Below are positions 1 to 8,521 of a DNA stretch of 43,236 bases, piece by piece. Each line of letters opens with the position of its first letter. Positions within the stretch are counted from its first letter, which is position 1. The notes under the pieces were generated by a model. It was not told the origin of the DNA. It worked only from the letters and a program-made list of their open reading frames with translations, and did no database searches. This DNA comes from an uncultured Collinsella sp. (GTDB taxonomy: Bacteria; Actinomycetota; Coriobacteriia; Coriobacteriales; Coriobacteriaceae): contig CAAERJ010000054.1 in NCBI GenBank assembly GCA_900758375.1, positions 1 through 43,236 on the forward strand, given 5' to 3'. A program made the position numbers and the translations under genes.

Positions 1-647
1 CCGGGCGCAAGGCCGGCGAGGAGCATCGCGGTCCCCGCGACGATTATCGAAAACACGATCTGGATAAGGCGCCGGAATTTGGGCACGGGCGCCTTTGCCG
101 CCAGGGTCCCGGGCCTTGTGGCGCCGAGCACGAGTATCGACGAGAGAAGGAAGGGGATGAAGGGAAGGAAAGACGGCGCCGCGGCAATGGCGTAAGGCAG
201 GAAGGAAAGGAATGGCAGGTCGTTTGCGGAGGCCGGGATATCCGTGATGCCGGAGCTGCTCAGGGCGCGGCAATATGCGAGCTCCGCGTCATTGGTCTCT
301 CGGTCTCCCACGATGGACCCGGATTGGAAGCCCTCGTCCATGAGCGCGTAATAGCTCTCGGCAGAATCGAGAAAGGCGGCGTCGGTTTGAGCGGCGAGGG
401 CGGCGTTCGCGTATCTTGCAAGCTCAGCGTCATCTTGCTGCTCTGGCGATAGGTCTATGCCGCTGGCCTGGGGTGCGCGCGTATTGAATGCGTCGACAAA
501 GCTCTGCATGCCCTGCTTCATAAAGAAGGGCCCGTAGATGGGTGAATTGAACGCAATGGGGATGGAGAAGGCTGCAGCGAGAACGAGCGTAGAGATCCAT
601 ACGGCCCTGTCTCTTAGGATTAGTTTGAGAAGAAGTCGACAGTACAT
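1..647 (-). CDS. ABC-2 type permease-like protein, C-terminus cut by window edge
   Basis: This gene runs off the left edge, so only the first 215 or so residues are visible. The start is ATG at 647 with a weak AGGTGC purine stretch upstream. The protein opens with a short basic stretch (MYCRLLLKLILRDR) and a first membrane helix at about residues 17-35. An extracytoplasmic acidic region of about 100 residues follows, then two hydrophobic segments (FLPYAIAAAPSFLPFIPFLL and a later FSIIVAGTAMLLAGLA). The plan of one helix, a long outer loop and several helices matches each half of the 746-aa permease upstream in the same operon, so it is probably another transport subunit. The 153 bases between it and the ATPase gene hold no convincing ORF. 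The exact family and substrate are unknown. Confidence 0.7.
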   Translation of the reverse strand, partial: MYCRLLLKLILRDRAVWISTLVLAAAFSIPIAFNSPIYGPFFMKQGMQSFVDAFNTRAPQASGIDLSPEQQDDAELARYANAALAAQTDAAFLDSAESYYALMDEGFQSGSIVGDRETNDAELAYCRALSSSGITDIPASANDLPFLSFLPYAIAAAPSFLPFIPFLLSSILVLGATRPGTLAAKAPVPKFRRLIQIVFSIIVAGTAMLLAGLAP

Positions 648-800
648 TTAGAAGCACCTACGTTCCTCAAAGCATCGTTAGATTAATAATGACAGACCGG
701 ATGAAGATGCGTGCGACGGGGGCGAGGCGAATGGCTGAGCGGTATCGATATGCGGGTTCAACGGTATCACATTGGCCACATAGATTTTTAACTTGCATTT

Positions 801-1550
801 CTACCCGCCCTTTTCGTAGAGTCGCCGATACGTGCTTAGCGCACCCTCGGCGCGTCCGGCAGGCTTTGCGAAATGGGATCCAGGAGACTTCGGCGCAGCA
901 TCATCTTGCGGAATGCTTCTAATGAGCCTCCCATCCTTCAAAAACAGAATCTCATCGCACAGCCTATCGACCGAATCCAAGATGTGGGATGACATGATGA
1001 TGCACGTACCAGAATCGGCCAGCTTCCTGAGAATCTCGGAATGCAAGTCCACCCTGCTGGGGTCGAGCGCGTTCATGGGCTCATCTAATAGAAGGTACCG
1101 CGCGCCCGTCGCATACGCAATCGCCAGGGTAAGCTGCTGCTTCATGCCCTGGCTCAGAGTGCGGATCCTCATCTTCGCGAACTCGCCTATCTGCGTTTGT
1201 TCCACTATCTCTTCGATATCGCGAGCATGCGGCCACATATCGCAAACCATCTTGAGGTGATCTTCCGCACGCAATCCGGGATACAGCAGCGTCCCCTCAC
1301 CAGGTGCATAGAAGATCATAGAACGGACCTCTCTCGCACCCGTACCCTGCACCTCATCCAGAACGATGCTCCCGTCCACGCGAGGACCCGGCAAACCTGC
1401 CATCGCACGCAGCAACGTCGTCTTTCCATGCCCGTTCGGAGCGACGAGACCGTAGACCGTACCCGGGGCAAACTCAGCGTTCACCGAATCTACGAGCACC
1501 TTCTTTCCATAAGAGATCGTCAGCGTTTGAAGGTCAATCATCGAGATCAT
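801..1550 (-). CDS. ABC transporter ATP-binding protein
   Basis: A 249-residue ATPase that would power the permeases encoded on either side. The Walker A motif is APNGHGKTT (about residues 37-45). The signature motif is LSQGM rather than LSGGQ, at about 133. Walker B is LLLDEP (about 153-158), followed by the D-loop NALD and the switch histidine in MSSH. The start ATG overlaps the end of the upstream permease gene by four bases (ATGA type), which implies translational coupling. The length and the short form without extra domains fit the CcmA/YbhF-type ATPases of ABC-2 exporters. The carried substrate cannot be read from the sequence. Lantibiotic immunity or lipid or drug export are all possible. 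Confidence 0.92.
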   Translation of the reverse strand: MISMIDLQTLTISYGKKVLVDSVNAEFAPGTVYGLVAPNGHGKTTLLRAMAGLPGPRVDGSIVLDEVQGTGAREVRSMIFYAPGEGTLLYPGLRAEDHLKMVCDMWPHARDIEEIVEQTQIGEFAKMRIRTLSQGMKQQLTLAIAYATGARYLLLDEPMNALDPSRVDLHSEILRKLADSGTCIIMSSHILDSVDRLCDEILFLKDGRLIRSIPQDDAAPKSPGSHFAKPAGRAEGALSTYRRLYEKGG

Positions 1551-3787
1551 CCCCTTTCGATCTTTGGAACACTCAGGCGCACCATCAACGGAGATACGGC
1601 GCCCAAGACCACCAGCAGAGCGCCCGATGCGCCGACGACCTCTCCAAAAGGCATCGCGTTCGTCCCTCGCCCAAGGAACCCAATCGTCCCCACCTGGGAA
1701 GCGGGATCAAACGAGGCGAATGGAGCCAGCAGCGCGACGCCCATGCCCACGCTTTCAACATGAGCGCTCAACGAACCCAACACCAAGAGAACCGCGCAAA
1801 CCATTCCGGTGACAACGGGGTTGCGGCTAATCGCTGCTGTCAACGCAGCGACGACGGAAATCACGCCGTATGCCATGACCAGCAACGGAATACTGCACAA
1901 CACCGCCTCCCCCACCGTGGACGTTGTCGAAGCTCCCGCCCGAATGAGAGCGACGGGATACTCCGATCCACCCGCACCGTTCTTAATCACGGACACAACG
2001 ACAGCGGGAACCATCGACACCAAAAGCAGCACCAAGCCAAGCAGGAGAGCCAGCGCAACAGCCGTCAGAAAACGCACATGCGCTGTTGCGGGGATCTGGA
2101 GAACCAGAAGGGAACGACACTGCAGGTGGGTGCACGCGAGCGATGTGACAACCACGGGCAACAGCAAAAATAAGGAGGGAAGCGCTGCCTGGAGATACGA
2201 AAGGAGGATTAATGGGGGCATCTTCGTACTTAACTCGTAAACCTTGGGGTCCGGCAAGCTCGCGATCGACTCAAGCAGAAGGGCGCGCGCCTCCGCACGA
2301 GAAGGAGTCTCCGGCTCGATTCCGATCGATTGCAGGAGAGTCGCATCTGCCGCGCCCAGCTCACCTCGAGCGCGCTCGTACGTCGCAAGGCTTCGAAACC
2401 CCTCCGCAGGCATAGGCGCGTACACGAAACCCGAAAGAGCATCCCGCATGTCTTCCAGGGCCGCTTTGCCCTCGACGTCCATATTCGCAGCGTTCTGCTC
2501 TAGATACCGATCTATTGAACGGAGCTCCCCATCCCTATACCGAACAGCGGAAACGTTATCAGCGTCAGGAAACATCTCGACCAGAGCCGGGGCCAGCATC
2601 GTCGTCGACATTGCAATCGCGCATACGGCGAGGGTAGGAGAACGCAGGAGCAGTTTCCCCATCGTTCTTACGTATGCAACGGCGGAGGCACAAGCGCTCG
2701 AACGAGTTGCCGTTCTCGATGCAGTGAAGGAACCTCTCTCAAGACAAATCGGGGATATCGGGCACGCGCAGCCGCTCTTTCCAGCAACGCAAAGCAGGCT
2801 AATTGCCAGCACCTCGATCCCGATTGCGCATACGAGGGCAATCGCGCCACGCTCGAAGCAAAGTCCAGGCAGATTCACTATCTGCGTTGTCGGGTACGGG
2901 CTATAGGCGCCGACGGTCAACTCAGTGTTCGCATACGTAAGGGGATTCAACAGGGCGAACTCACGTAAAGCGATGGATCTTCCGTAATACCCGGGAACCA
3001 TCGTCACCCCCATCAGGGCACATACGAACACGATTCCAAGCGTAGGGTTATTGGCAATCTTCACGGCAAGGTGAACGACAAGCGAGATGAACGCTGCCAC
3101 CAAGAATTGCAAGATGGCCGTCTGCGCGAACACCAGCCAAGCCGGTTTGATAACCGGAGTCGCATATTGAATGTAGCCTATCGGATAGAACGGCGAGCCC
3201 GGGCCATTCTTCACAAGCGCGGCGATTATCCCTGGAAGATTGATGGCGAGGACGGCAAGCATTGCAAAAACACTCGCCCATACGCTCGATGCAACAAGTC
3301 TACCCAGCTCGCCCATCGGTGCCTGGATGATGAGCTTTTCACGTTTGTTAAGACGCGCGGCAAGGAACGAGACGGCAACGGCCGTTGCGACCCATAGCAA
3401 GTACTCCTTCGATCCGCCATAATAGGTGTACTCTCCATCCGATATCTGCAGAAACGGAAGTAGGGGAGAGAGCGGTGCCAAGATAAGACGTCCCGCGGCA
3501 AGAGGGTACAGAAGCGCGGGCATGCTTGATGAAGAGGTATAGACACCGTCCTCCCCCGCATTCACAAGCGCATCCGCATAGGATGCTGACAATTCCTGCT
3601 CAACACGGGTTATTCCCGACTCGAGGTATTCGACCCGTCCGTCGATGCCAGCCGCGCTCCTGAAGACGGGCAGAGCACAAAGAACCATCAACGCAACAAC
3701 GACAACACAGAGCGACCTGGAGGAGAGAAGCGACCTAAAGATCGCCTTCGAGATTTTGAGCATATTCATCGCCAACCTTAACCTCAT
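1547..3787 (-). CDS. ABC-2 type permease, fused double-length membrane protein
   Basis: A 746-residue membrane protein built from two similar halves. Each half begins with a basic amphipathic stretch and a membrane helix (about 20-45 and 375-400), then has an outer acidic loop of 80-120 residues and a block of five or so helices. It looks like two ABC-2 permease units joined by a cysteine- and serine-rich linker around residues 335-365. It is the first gene of the minus-strand operon and overlaps the ATPase gene by four bases. ATG at 3787 is the longest start. ATG at 3769 has a better ribosome site (AGGTTAAGG) and may be the true one. The family assignment rests on topology and operon context, not on recognised motifs. 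Confidence 0.8.
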   Translation of the reverse strand: MRLRLAMNMLKISKAIFRSLLSSRSLCVVVVALMVLCALPVFRSAAGIDGRVEYLESGITRVEQELSASYADALVNAGEDGVYTSSSSMPALLYPLAAGRLILAPLSPLLPFLQISDGEYTYYGGSKEYLLWVATAVAVSFLAARLNKREKLIIQAPMGELGRLVASSVWASVFAMLAVLAINLPGIIAALVKNGPGSPFYPIGYIQYATPVIKPAWLVFAQTAILQFLVAAFISLVVHLAVKIANNPTLGIVFVCALMGVTMVPGYYGRSIALREFALLNPLTYANTELTVGAYSPYPTTQIVNLPGLCFERGAIALVCAIGIEVLAISLLCVAGKSGCACPISPICLERGSFTASRTATRSSACASAVAYVRTMGKLLLRSPTLAVCAIAMSTTMLAPALVEMFPDADNVSAVRYRDGELRSIDRYLEQNAANMDVEGKAALEDMRDALSGFVYAPMPAEGFRSLATYERARGELGAADATLLQSIGIEPETPSRAEARALLLESIASLPDPKVYELSTKMPPLILLSYLQAALPSLFLLLPVVVTSLACTHLQCRSLLVLQIPATAHVRFLTAVALALLLGLVLLLVSMVPAVVVSVIKNGAGGSEYPVALIRAGASTTSTVGEAVLCSIPLLVMAYGVISVVAALTAAISRNPVVTGMVCAVLLVLGSLSAHVESVGMGVALLAPFASFDPASQVGTIGFLGRGTNAMPFGEVVGASGALLVVLGAVSPLMVRLSVPKIERG

Positions 3788-3802
3788 CCAGTCGGAACAG
3801 AG

Positions 3803-3825
3803 GGGCCGAACAAAATGCTCGGCCC
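3803..3825 (-). promoter_or_regulatory. stem-loop in the leader of the ABC operon
   Basis: GGGCCGA and TCGGCCC form a perfect 7-bp stem with a 9-base loop. It lies 16 bases before the permease start codon, in the 5' leader of the minus-strand operon. It could attenuate the operon or stabilise its mRNA. On the plus strand it is followed by TTATT, but no gene ends there. Confidence 0.4.
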
Positions 3826-3832
3826 TTATTAC

Positions 3833-3867
3833 TTGCCGGCAAAGTCAATTTAACATAAACTGTTAAA
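3833..3867 (+). promoter_or_regulatory. candidate promoter with palindromic operator for the DUF2975-Xre pair
   Basis: TTGCCG at 3833-3838 and TAAACT at 3856-3861 are spaced by 17 bases and fit a sigma-A promoter. A perfect inverted repeat, TTTAACA-N5-TGTTAAA (3849-3867), covers the -10 box, so a protein bound there would block transcription. The site lies in the 116-bp region shared with the divergent ABC operon. The Xre protein encoded just downstream is the obvious candidate regulator, but this is inferred. Confidence 0.5.
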
Positions 3868-3903
3868 AAGTAACCTGAGTTTTTAAATTCTTCGGAGGTT
3901 ATT

Positions 3904-4416
3904 ATGAGTTCCGACAATCGCACTCCCCGGCTTCATTCCTTCCGCATCGCATGTGCGATAGCCTCTGCGACCCTTTGCGCCACCGCCATCGCACAAGTGG
4001 CGTTCTCCTTAAAGCCAGCAATCGAAGTGCTCGACAACCCTGTAATTGCAGACTCCCCCGCGTATCCAGCCCTTGCGATCTCGACATTGGTCCCTGCCGT
4101 CATCGGTATCGCTACGACCATCCTCAGCGCCGTTCTCGTGTGGACGATCAAGAGCGGAGACCCCTTCAAGAAAGGGTCTGCGACATGCTTGAAGGTGCTC
4201 GGCATTCTCTTCGTTGTTCAAGCTGCCACCAGCCTCTACGCCGGCTCACTCAAAACCTCCGTTTCGATGTTTGGCGGCGAGGGGGCCGTCGGCGCCCAAG
4301 AGATCGCTTCATCATTCGATTGGACCTCTCTGGTTCTCGGCATCGTCCTGTTCATGCTTTCCCAGCTCTTCTTGTACGCCCGAGAGCTGTACCTCGACTC
4401 CGACGAGATTGCGTAA
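3904..4416 (+). CDS. DUF2975-type four-helix membrane protein
   Basis: A 170-residue protein with four hydrophobic segments (about residues 14-35, 60-83, 97-115 and 138-160), the topology of DUF2975 proteins. The start ATG has a good GGAGGT site seven bases upstream. It is followed after nine bases by a small Xre-type regulator gene, the characteristic partner of DUF2975 genes in Gram-positive bacteria. In such pairs the membrane protein is thought to work with the regulator, but its mechanism is not established. The gene is divergent from the ABC export operon and shares a palindromic promoter region with it. Confidence 0.75.
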   Translation: MSSDNRTPRLHSFRIACAIASATLCATAIAQVAFSLKPAIEVLDNPVIADSPAYPALAISTLVPAVIGIATTILSAVLVWTIKSGDPFKKGSATCLKVLGILFVVQAATSLYAGSLKTSVSMFGGEGAVGAQEIASSFDWTSLVLGIVLFMLSQLFLYARELYLDSDEIA

Positions 4417-4425
4417 GGAAACGCC

Positions 4426-4677
4426 ATGCCCGTAATTGTTCGCCTCGACAAGATCATGGCCGAGCGAAAGATTTCCTCGAACGAACTTGCCGAAAGGATT
4501 GGAACCACGCCCGTGAACCTGTCCCGTATTAAAAAAGGGCATATTCGCGGCATTCGCTTCAACACGCTCGAGCAGCTATGCCTCGCCCTTCGTTGCCAAC
4601 CCGGAGACCTTCTCGAAGTCATGAGCGAAGAGGATGCCCGAAAGGAGTTCGGACTCGATTGGTCCGCCGAGGATTAG
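4426..4677 (+). CDS. Xre/Cro-type small DNA-binding regulator
   Basis: An 83-residue protein that is almost entirely one helix-turn-helix domain. The core is KIMAERKISSNELAERIG, then TTPVNLSRIKKG as the recognition helix region, and a closing FNTLEQLCLALRCQPGDLL. This is the YozG-like form (Cro/C1-type HTH_26) that usually follows a DUF2975 gene. The start ATG has an AAGGAAA site. It is probably co-transcribed with the upstream membrane protein and may bind the TTTAACA palindrome at 3849-3867. Its TAG stop is followed at once, in the same frame, by a truncated recombinase reading frame. Confidence 0.88.
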   Translation: MPVIVRLDKIMAERKISSNELAERIGTTPVNLSRIKKGHIRGIRFNTLEQLCLALRCQPGDLLEVMSEEDARKEFGLDWSAED

Positions 4678-5403
4678 AGGGCGGTCGTACTCGCCCTGCA
4701 CACGGGGATGCGAATCGGCGAGGTCTGCGGCCTTCGGTGGTGCGATGTGGATTTCGAGACGGGCCTGATCTCGATCAGACACTCGGTGGCGTACGCGAAG
4801 GGAATGGGTTCGTTCATCAAGGACACCAAGACCCATGACGCCAGGGGTATCCCCATCGACCCGGTCGGCCTACTCCCCTTCCTGAAGGAGACCCACGAGA
4901 TCGACTGCGGAAAGCTGCGCTTGCGCGGCCTTACCGGGGCGGTCGAGATCGGGGACTGCTACATCCTGTCGGAGCCGGGCGCGACCTTCGCGACGACAAG
5001 CTATATCCGCAGGGCGTTCAAGACGTTCTCGGAGACCAACGGCCTCATGGGCACCAACGACGAGCTGATCACGTTCCACGGCCTTCGCCACACGTTCGCA
5101 ACGCAGTGGATCCGCCAAGGCGGCGATATCAAGGCGCTCCAATCGATCCTCGGCCACAAGGACGCCATGGCGACGCTCAACGTCTACGCCGACATCGAGC
5201 CCATCTCCAAAATCCATAACATGCTGCGCGCCACGCCGTGCCTTTGGCGCGGGCACCTCGGGCCGAGGGTCGATCCGGGTCCCATGTTCCAACAGAGGAT
5301 CCAGGAGTCCATCGAGACGCTCCAGGCGTTCGGCTACGGCATCACCGAGCCGGACGACCGAAATATCGCCATACGCGACGTGAAGACGAACAGTTGGCTC
5401 TAG
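4678..5403 (+). pseudogene. 5'-truncated tyrosine recombinase (integrase) remnant
   Basis: This frame holds the whole catalytic domain of a phage-type tyrosine recombinase and nothing else. The visible residues are R in HTGMRIGE, K in the TKTHDARGIP hairpin, H-x-x-R in HGLRHTFAT, H in LGHKDAM and Y in LNVYAD. The N-terminal arm-binding and core-binding domains are missing. Coding begins directly after the TAG of the Xre gene, in the same frame, with RAVVLALHTG; the first ATG is 4708 and has no good ribosome site. About 60 residues follow the catalytic tyrosine, longer than usual and without a recognised motif, so the 3' end may also be altered. It is most likely the scar of an old integrated element. 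Confidence 0.8.
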
Positions 5404-5540
5404 CTCACCGAGTACGCGGCAGTGCTGGGCCCATCCCAACTGAGGTCACGGTGGTCCGATAGGGGCGCCGCCCGCGGCATGCGCCGCGGAGCGGTATCCC
5501 CTACCGAAGGGCGGGGATGCCCTCCGCTTCCAGTTCGGAA

Positions 5541-5623
5541 TCAGCCGTCGGAGGCGTTCGGCTGACTGCGGGAACGGCCTGTCCGCTCAATGTGTTCGGC
5601 TGAGATCGGAAATCAGCCCAACA
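5541..5623. repeat. clustered CGGCTGA inverted repeats
   Basis: The heptamer CGGCTGA or a close reverse complement occurs four times: TCAGCCG 5541, CGGCTGA 5559, CGGCTGA 5597 and TCAGCCC 5613. They form two adjacent hairpins or two pairs of opposed sites. Opposed short repeats beside an integrase gene are typical of recombinase binding arrays, but no duplicate att core was found in this window. Confidence 0.4.
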
Positions 5624-5729
5624 CGAGCCGGACACGCGCCAGACGGCTCTTCCCCGTACGGCCTTCCCCCTTACGCTCATGTTGCAGGCATGTAACGCCG
5701 CAGCGAGCGCGCCTTTTTTGCGCCAGACA

Positions 5730-5752
5730 GGTACAATGATGAACACTGTACC
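5730..5752 (+). promoter_or_regulatory. palindrome overlapping a possible -10 box
   Basis: GGTACA-N11-TGTACC is a perfect inverted repeat 46 bases before the ACT-domain gene. TACAAT inside its left half resembles a -10 box, but no good -35 is seen. It may be an operator. Confidence 0.35.
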
Positions 5753-5798
5753 GTAGCGGAGCGCCACCGCGCGCCGCCAACACGCGAAAGGGTTTCCC

Positions 5799-6086
5799 AT
5801 GGCCGAGATCTCGTCCTCCCGCATCGTCATCACCGTCCTTGGCAAGAACCGCCCCGGTATCGTCGCCGGCGTCACCCGTGTTCTGGGCGAGGCCAACGTC
5901 GACATCCGCGACATTACACAGTCCATTATCGAGGACATCTTCACCATGACCATGTTGGCCGACACCGCCGAGTCCAAGCTCGACTTCGCCGAGCTGCAGA
6001 AAGCCCTGGCCGAGGCAGGCGAGCTTTCGGGCGTCAACGTGTCCATCCAGCGCGAGGACGTCTTTAACTTTATGTACCGCCTGTAG
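5799..6086 (+). CDS. ACT-domain protein (UPF0237 type)
   Basis: A 95-residue protein that is a single ACT fold. It starts with IVITVLGKNRPGIVAGVTRVL, in which the DRPG-like ligand turn is KNRPG, and has a second ACT-like strand region ending in the characteristic FNFMYRL. This is the small UPF0237 family. Members are usually encoded with a UPF0210/DUF711 partner, which is absent here; citrate synthase follows instead after 77 bases. ACT domains bind amino acids or other small ligands, so a regulatory role is likely, but the ligand is unknown. Confidence 0.9.
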   Translation: MAEISSSRIVITVLGKNRPGIVAGVTRVLGEANVDIRDITQSIIEDIFTMTMLADTAESKLDFAELQKALAEAGELSGVNVSIQREDVFNFMYRL

Positions 6087-6163
6087 CGAGCAAGCCGCTG
6101 GGGATAGCCTGACGCGCGCATGCCCATGCAAATCACCCCGATGCGGCCCGGAGAGGAGCGCGC

Positions 6164-7582
6164 ATGGCCTACGACGCCAAGAAAATCTACTACCGCTTCG
6201 ACGATCACCTGAGCCGCCTGGTTCTGGATTACGAGGCGAGCCGTCAGATTTCGCCCGAAAGCGAAAACCTCTACCACGGCCTGCCGACCGACCCTTATGA
6301 CGAGGACCTGTTTGTCGAGCACAATGTAAAGCGCGGCCTGCGCAATGCCGACGGCTCGGGCGTGGTCGCGGGCCTCACTCGCATCTCGGATGTGCATGGC
6401 TACAACAAGGTCGACGGTAAGGTCGTGCCCGATCAGGGCAAACTCACGCTTCGTGGCTACAGCATCGAGGATCTGGTCAACAACGCCCAGGCCGAGAATC
6501 GCTACGGCTACGAAGAGGTCGCCTATCTGCTCATCACGGGCTCTTTGCCCACCAGGGAAGAGCTTGACGGTTTTTGCGGACGTCTGGGTGCTTTTAGGCA
6601 CCTGAGCGACGAGTACGTCCGCGAGTTCCCCATGACCACGGTGTCGTCGAGCATCATGAATGTGCTTCAGCGCGCCGTGCTGCTGCTCTACGCCTTCGAC
6701 GCCGAGCCCGACGCCATTACACCCGAGCACGAAATCGACGTCGCCATCTCCATGCTCGCCCGTCTCCCTCGCATCGCCGCCTTCGCGCATATGGCCTCGG
6801 TCGCCAAGCGCCGCGGCTCCGAGGTTCATGTACCGCATCCCACACCCGGTCTCTCCACCGCCGAGACCATCCTACAGGTGTTGCGCGGCGGCATGGCATT
6901 CACCCGCGACGAAGCCATGCTGCTCGACGTGATGCTCATGCTGCATGCCGAGCACGGCGGCGGCAACAACTCCACGTTTGCCTGCCGCGTGCTGTCCTCC
7001 TCGGCCACCGATCCGTATTCCGCCTACGCCGCGGCTATCGGCTCGCTCAAGGGCCCGCGCCACGGCGGCGCCAACGCCAAGGTCGTGTCCATGCACGAGG
7101 ACATCCGTGCGCATGTCTCCAATTGGGAGGACGAGGACGAGGTCGCAGCCTACCTGGGCAAGATTCTCGACAAGCAGGCCTTCGACGGCACGGGTCTCAT
7201 CTACGGCATGGGCCACGCCGTCTACACGCTCAGCGACCCGCGAGCCGAGGTCTGCCGCCACTACGCACGCACACTTGCCGCCAAGAAGGACCTGGGCGAT
7301 GAGTTCGCGCTCATCAAGCGCATCGAGCGCCTGGCACCGCAGGTGATGCGCGACCACGGCATGACCAAGCCTATCTGCGCCAACATCGACCTGTACACGG
7401 GCTTTATCTACAAGATGCTCGGCGTGCCCGAGACGCTTTTTACGCCGCTATTCGCCGTCGCCCGCATGGCCGGCTGGTCGGCGCACCGCATGGAAGAGCT
7501 CTTCTGCGCGCACCGTATTATTCGCCCGGCCTATCGTCCGGTGATCGAGCCGCTGGAATACAAGCCGCTCGCCGACCGCTAG
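6164..7582 (+). CDS. gltA: citrate synthase
   Basis: A 472-residue enzyme that condenses oxaloacetate and acetyl-CoA to citrate in the cytosol. The three catalytic residues are visible: His264 in HAEHGGGNNST, His351 in GMGHAVY and Asp409 in ANIDLYTG. GPRHGGAN near 298-304 is the adjacent CoA-site loop. RGYSIEDL near residue 97 is the usual early motif. An N-terminal extension of about 45 residues is longer than in most bacterial enzymes. The ATG has a GGAGAGGAG site. In an anaerobe it probably feeds glutamate synthesis rather than a full cycle. 2-Methylcitrate synthase is a possible alternative activity that sequence alone does not exclude. A strong terminator follows. Confidence 0.93.
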   Translation: MAYDAKKIYYRFDDHLSRLVLDYEASRQISPESENLYHGLPTDPYDEDLFVEHNVKRGLRNADGSGVVAGLTRISDVHGYNKVDGKVVPDQGKLTLRGYSIEDLVNNAQAENRYGYEEVAYLLITGSLPTREELDGFCGRLGAFRHLSDEYVREFPMTTVSSSIMNVLQRAVLLLYAFDAEPDAITPEHEIDVAISMLARLPRIAAFAHMASVAKRRGSEVHVPHPTPGLSTAETILQVLRGGMAFTRDEAMLLDVMLMLHAEHGGGNNSTFACRVLSSSATDPYSAYAAAIGSLKGPRHGGANAKVVSMHEDIRAHVSNWEDEDEVAAYLGKILDKQAFDGTGLIYGMGHAVYTLSDPRAEVCRHYARTLAAKKDLGDEFALIKRIERLAPQVMRDHGMTKPICANIDLYTGFIYKMLGVPETLFTPLFAVARMAGWSAHRMEELFCAHRIIRPAYRPVIEPLEYKPLADR

Positions 7583-7606
7583 GACGCGGACCGTTATAGA
7601 ACTCGA

Positions 7607-7644
7607 GCGTGGCCAGGGCATCACCGCCCTCGGCCACGCTTTTT
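7607..7644 (+). terminator. intrinsic terminator of the citrate synthase unit
   Basis: GCGTGGCC pairs with GGCCACGC and, inside it, AGGGC pairs with GCCCT, with one bulged C. Five T residues follow directly. It separates citrate synthase from the HAD gene. Confidence 0.9.
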
Positions 7645-7669
7645 ATGCCAGCAGAAAGGGCTGCATCAA

Positions 7670-8512
7670 ATGATTGTTTTTTCCGATATGGATGGAACGC
7701 TGTTGACGAGCGATAAGCAGATGAGCGATGCCACCTGGGCGATGCTCGACGAGCTTGCGCGCCGCGGTATTGAGTTTGTGCCCTGCACGGGGCGCCCGCT
7801 GTCGGGCATCTTTGAGCCCATCCTCGCCCACCCCGCCGTACACTACGCGGTCTGCGCCAACGGTGCCAGCGTCTGGCAGCTCGACGACGGTACGCCCACC
7901 GACACCTCGCGCGCCACGTGCGTATTGAGCCGTCCGCTCGATTGCGGCATTGCCCATCGCATCCATCGCATCGCCGCCGGCCACGATGTGACCTTCGATA
8001 TCTTCGCGGATGGGCGGTGCTTCCTCCCCCGCTCGCTTTACGAGCGTCTGGATGAGTTCTGCGGCGGCGACCCCCACATCGCAGCTTCGCTCAAGCGCAC
8101 ACGAACACCGATCGACATGGATATCGACAGCAAGATCGACGAGGTCGAGACGCTCGAACGCATCGCCATGTACTGGCACGACCCGGCCGATCGCGACGCC
8201 ATCGCGGCGGAGCTCGACACACTCGAAGGCATTGAGGTCACGCGTTCGTACGCCATGAACATCGAGGTCATGGGCGAGGGCGCCACCAAAGGAACGGCCC
8301 TCACGTGGCTATGCGAGCACCTGGGCGAGCGTCTCGCCGACGCCTGGGCGTTCGGCGACAACATCAACGACATCCCCATGCTGCAGGCAGCGGGCCACGG
8401 CATGGCCATGATCAACGCCGAGCCCGAGGACCGCAAGGCCGCCGATGCCATCACCGAATACGACAACGACCACGACGGCGTCGCCCGCACCATCATGGCC
8501 GCCCTCGTCTAG
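7670..8512 (+). CDS. Cof-type HAD-superfamily hydrolase
   Basis: A 280-residue phosphatase of the HAD IIB (Cof/YbiV) group. Motif I is SDMDGTLL (residues 5-12; nucleophile and acid/base aspartates), motif II is the threonine in PCTGRP, motif III is the lysine in EGATKGTAL, and motif IV is GDNINDIPM. A C2-type cap lies between motifs II and III. Substrates in this group are sugar phosphates or FMN-like compounds, and nothing here narrows that down. The ATG has an AAAGGG site and follows the terminator of citrate synthase, so it has its own promoter. A second HAD protein of the same group is encoded convergently downstream. Confidence 0.92.
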   Translation: MIVFSDMDGTLLTSDKQMSDATWAMLDELARRGIEFVPCTGRPLSGIFEPILAHPAVHYAVCANGASVWQLDDGTPTDTSRATCVLSRPLDCGIAHRIHRIAAGHDVTFDIFADGRCFLPRSLYERLDEFCGGDPHIAASLKRTRTPIDMDIDSKIDEVETLERIAMYWHDPADRDAIAAELDTLEGIEVTRSYAMNIEVMGEGATKGTALTWLCEHLGERLADAWAFGDNINDIPMLQAAGHGMAMINAEPEDRKAADAITEYDNDHDGVARTIMAALV

Positions 8513-8521
8513 TCATTGGCC

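Larger units (their letters stand above)
5404..5798. other. non-coding stretch with several inverted repeats
   Basis: No convincing gene is seen. It holds a GC-rich hairpin CCGCGGC-N4-GCCGCGG (5472-5489), a TCAGCCG-N11-CGGCTGA inverted repeat (5541-5565), a TGTTCGGCTGA-N9-TCAGCCCAACA hairpin with 10 of 11 pairs (5593-5623), and the palindrome in front of the ACT gene (5730-5752). It follows the recombinase remnant, so it could hold old attachment or arm sites, or terminators. Confidence 0.5.

Noticed and set aside
5501..6838. 445-codon open frame on the minus strand
   Set aside because: It overlaps the ACT and citrate synthase genes antisense and has no motif.
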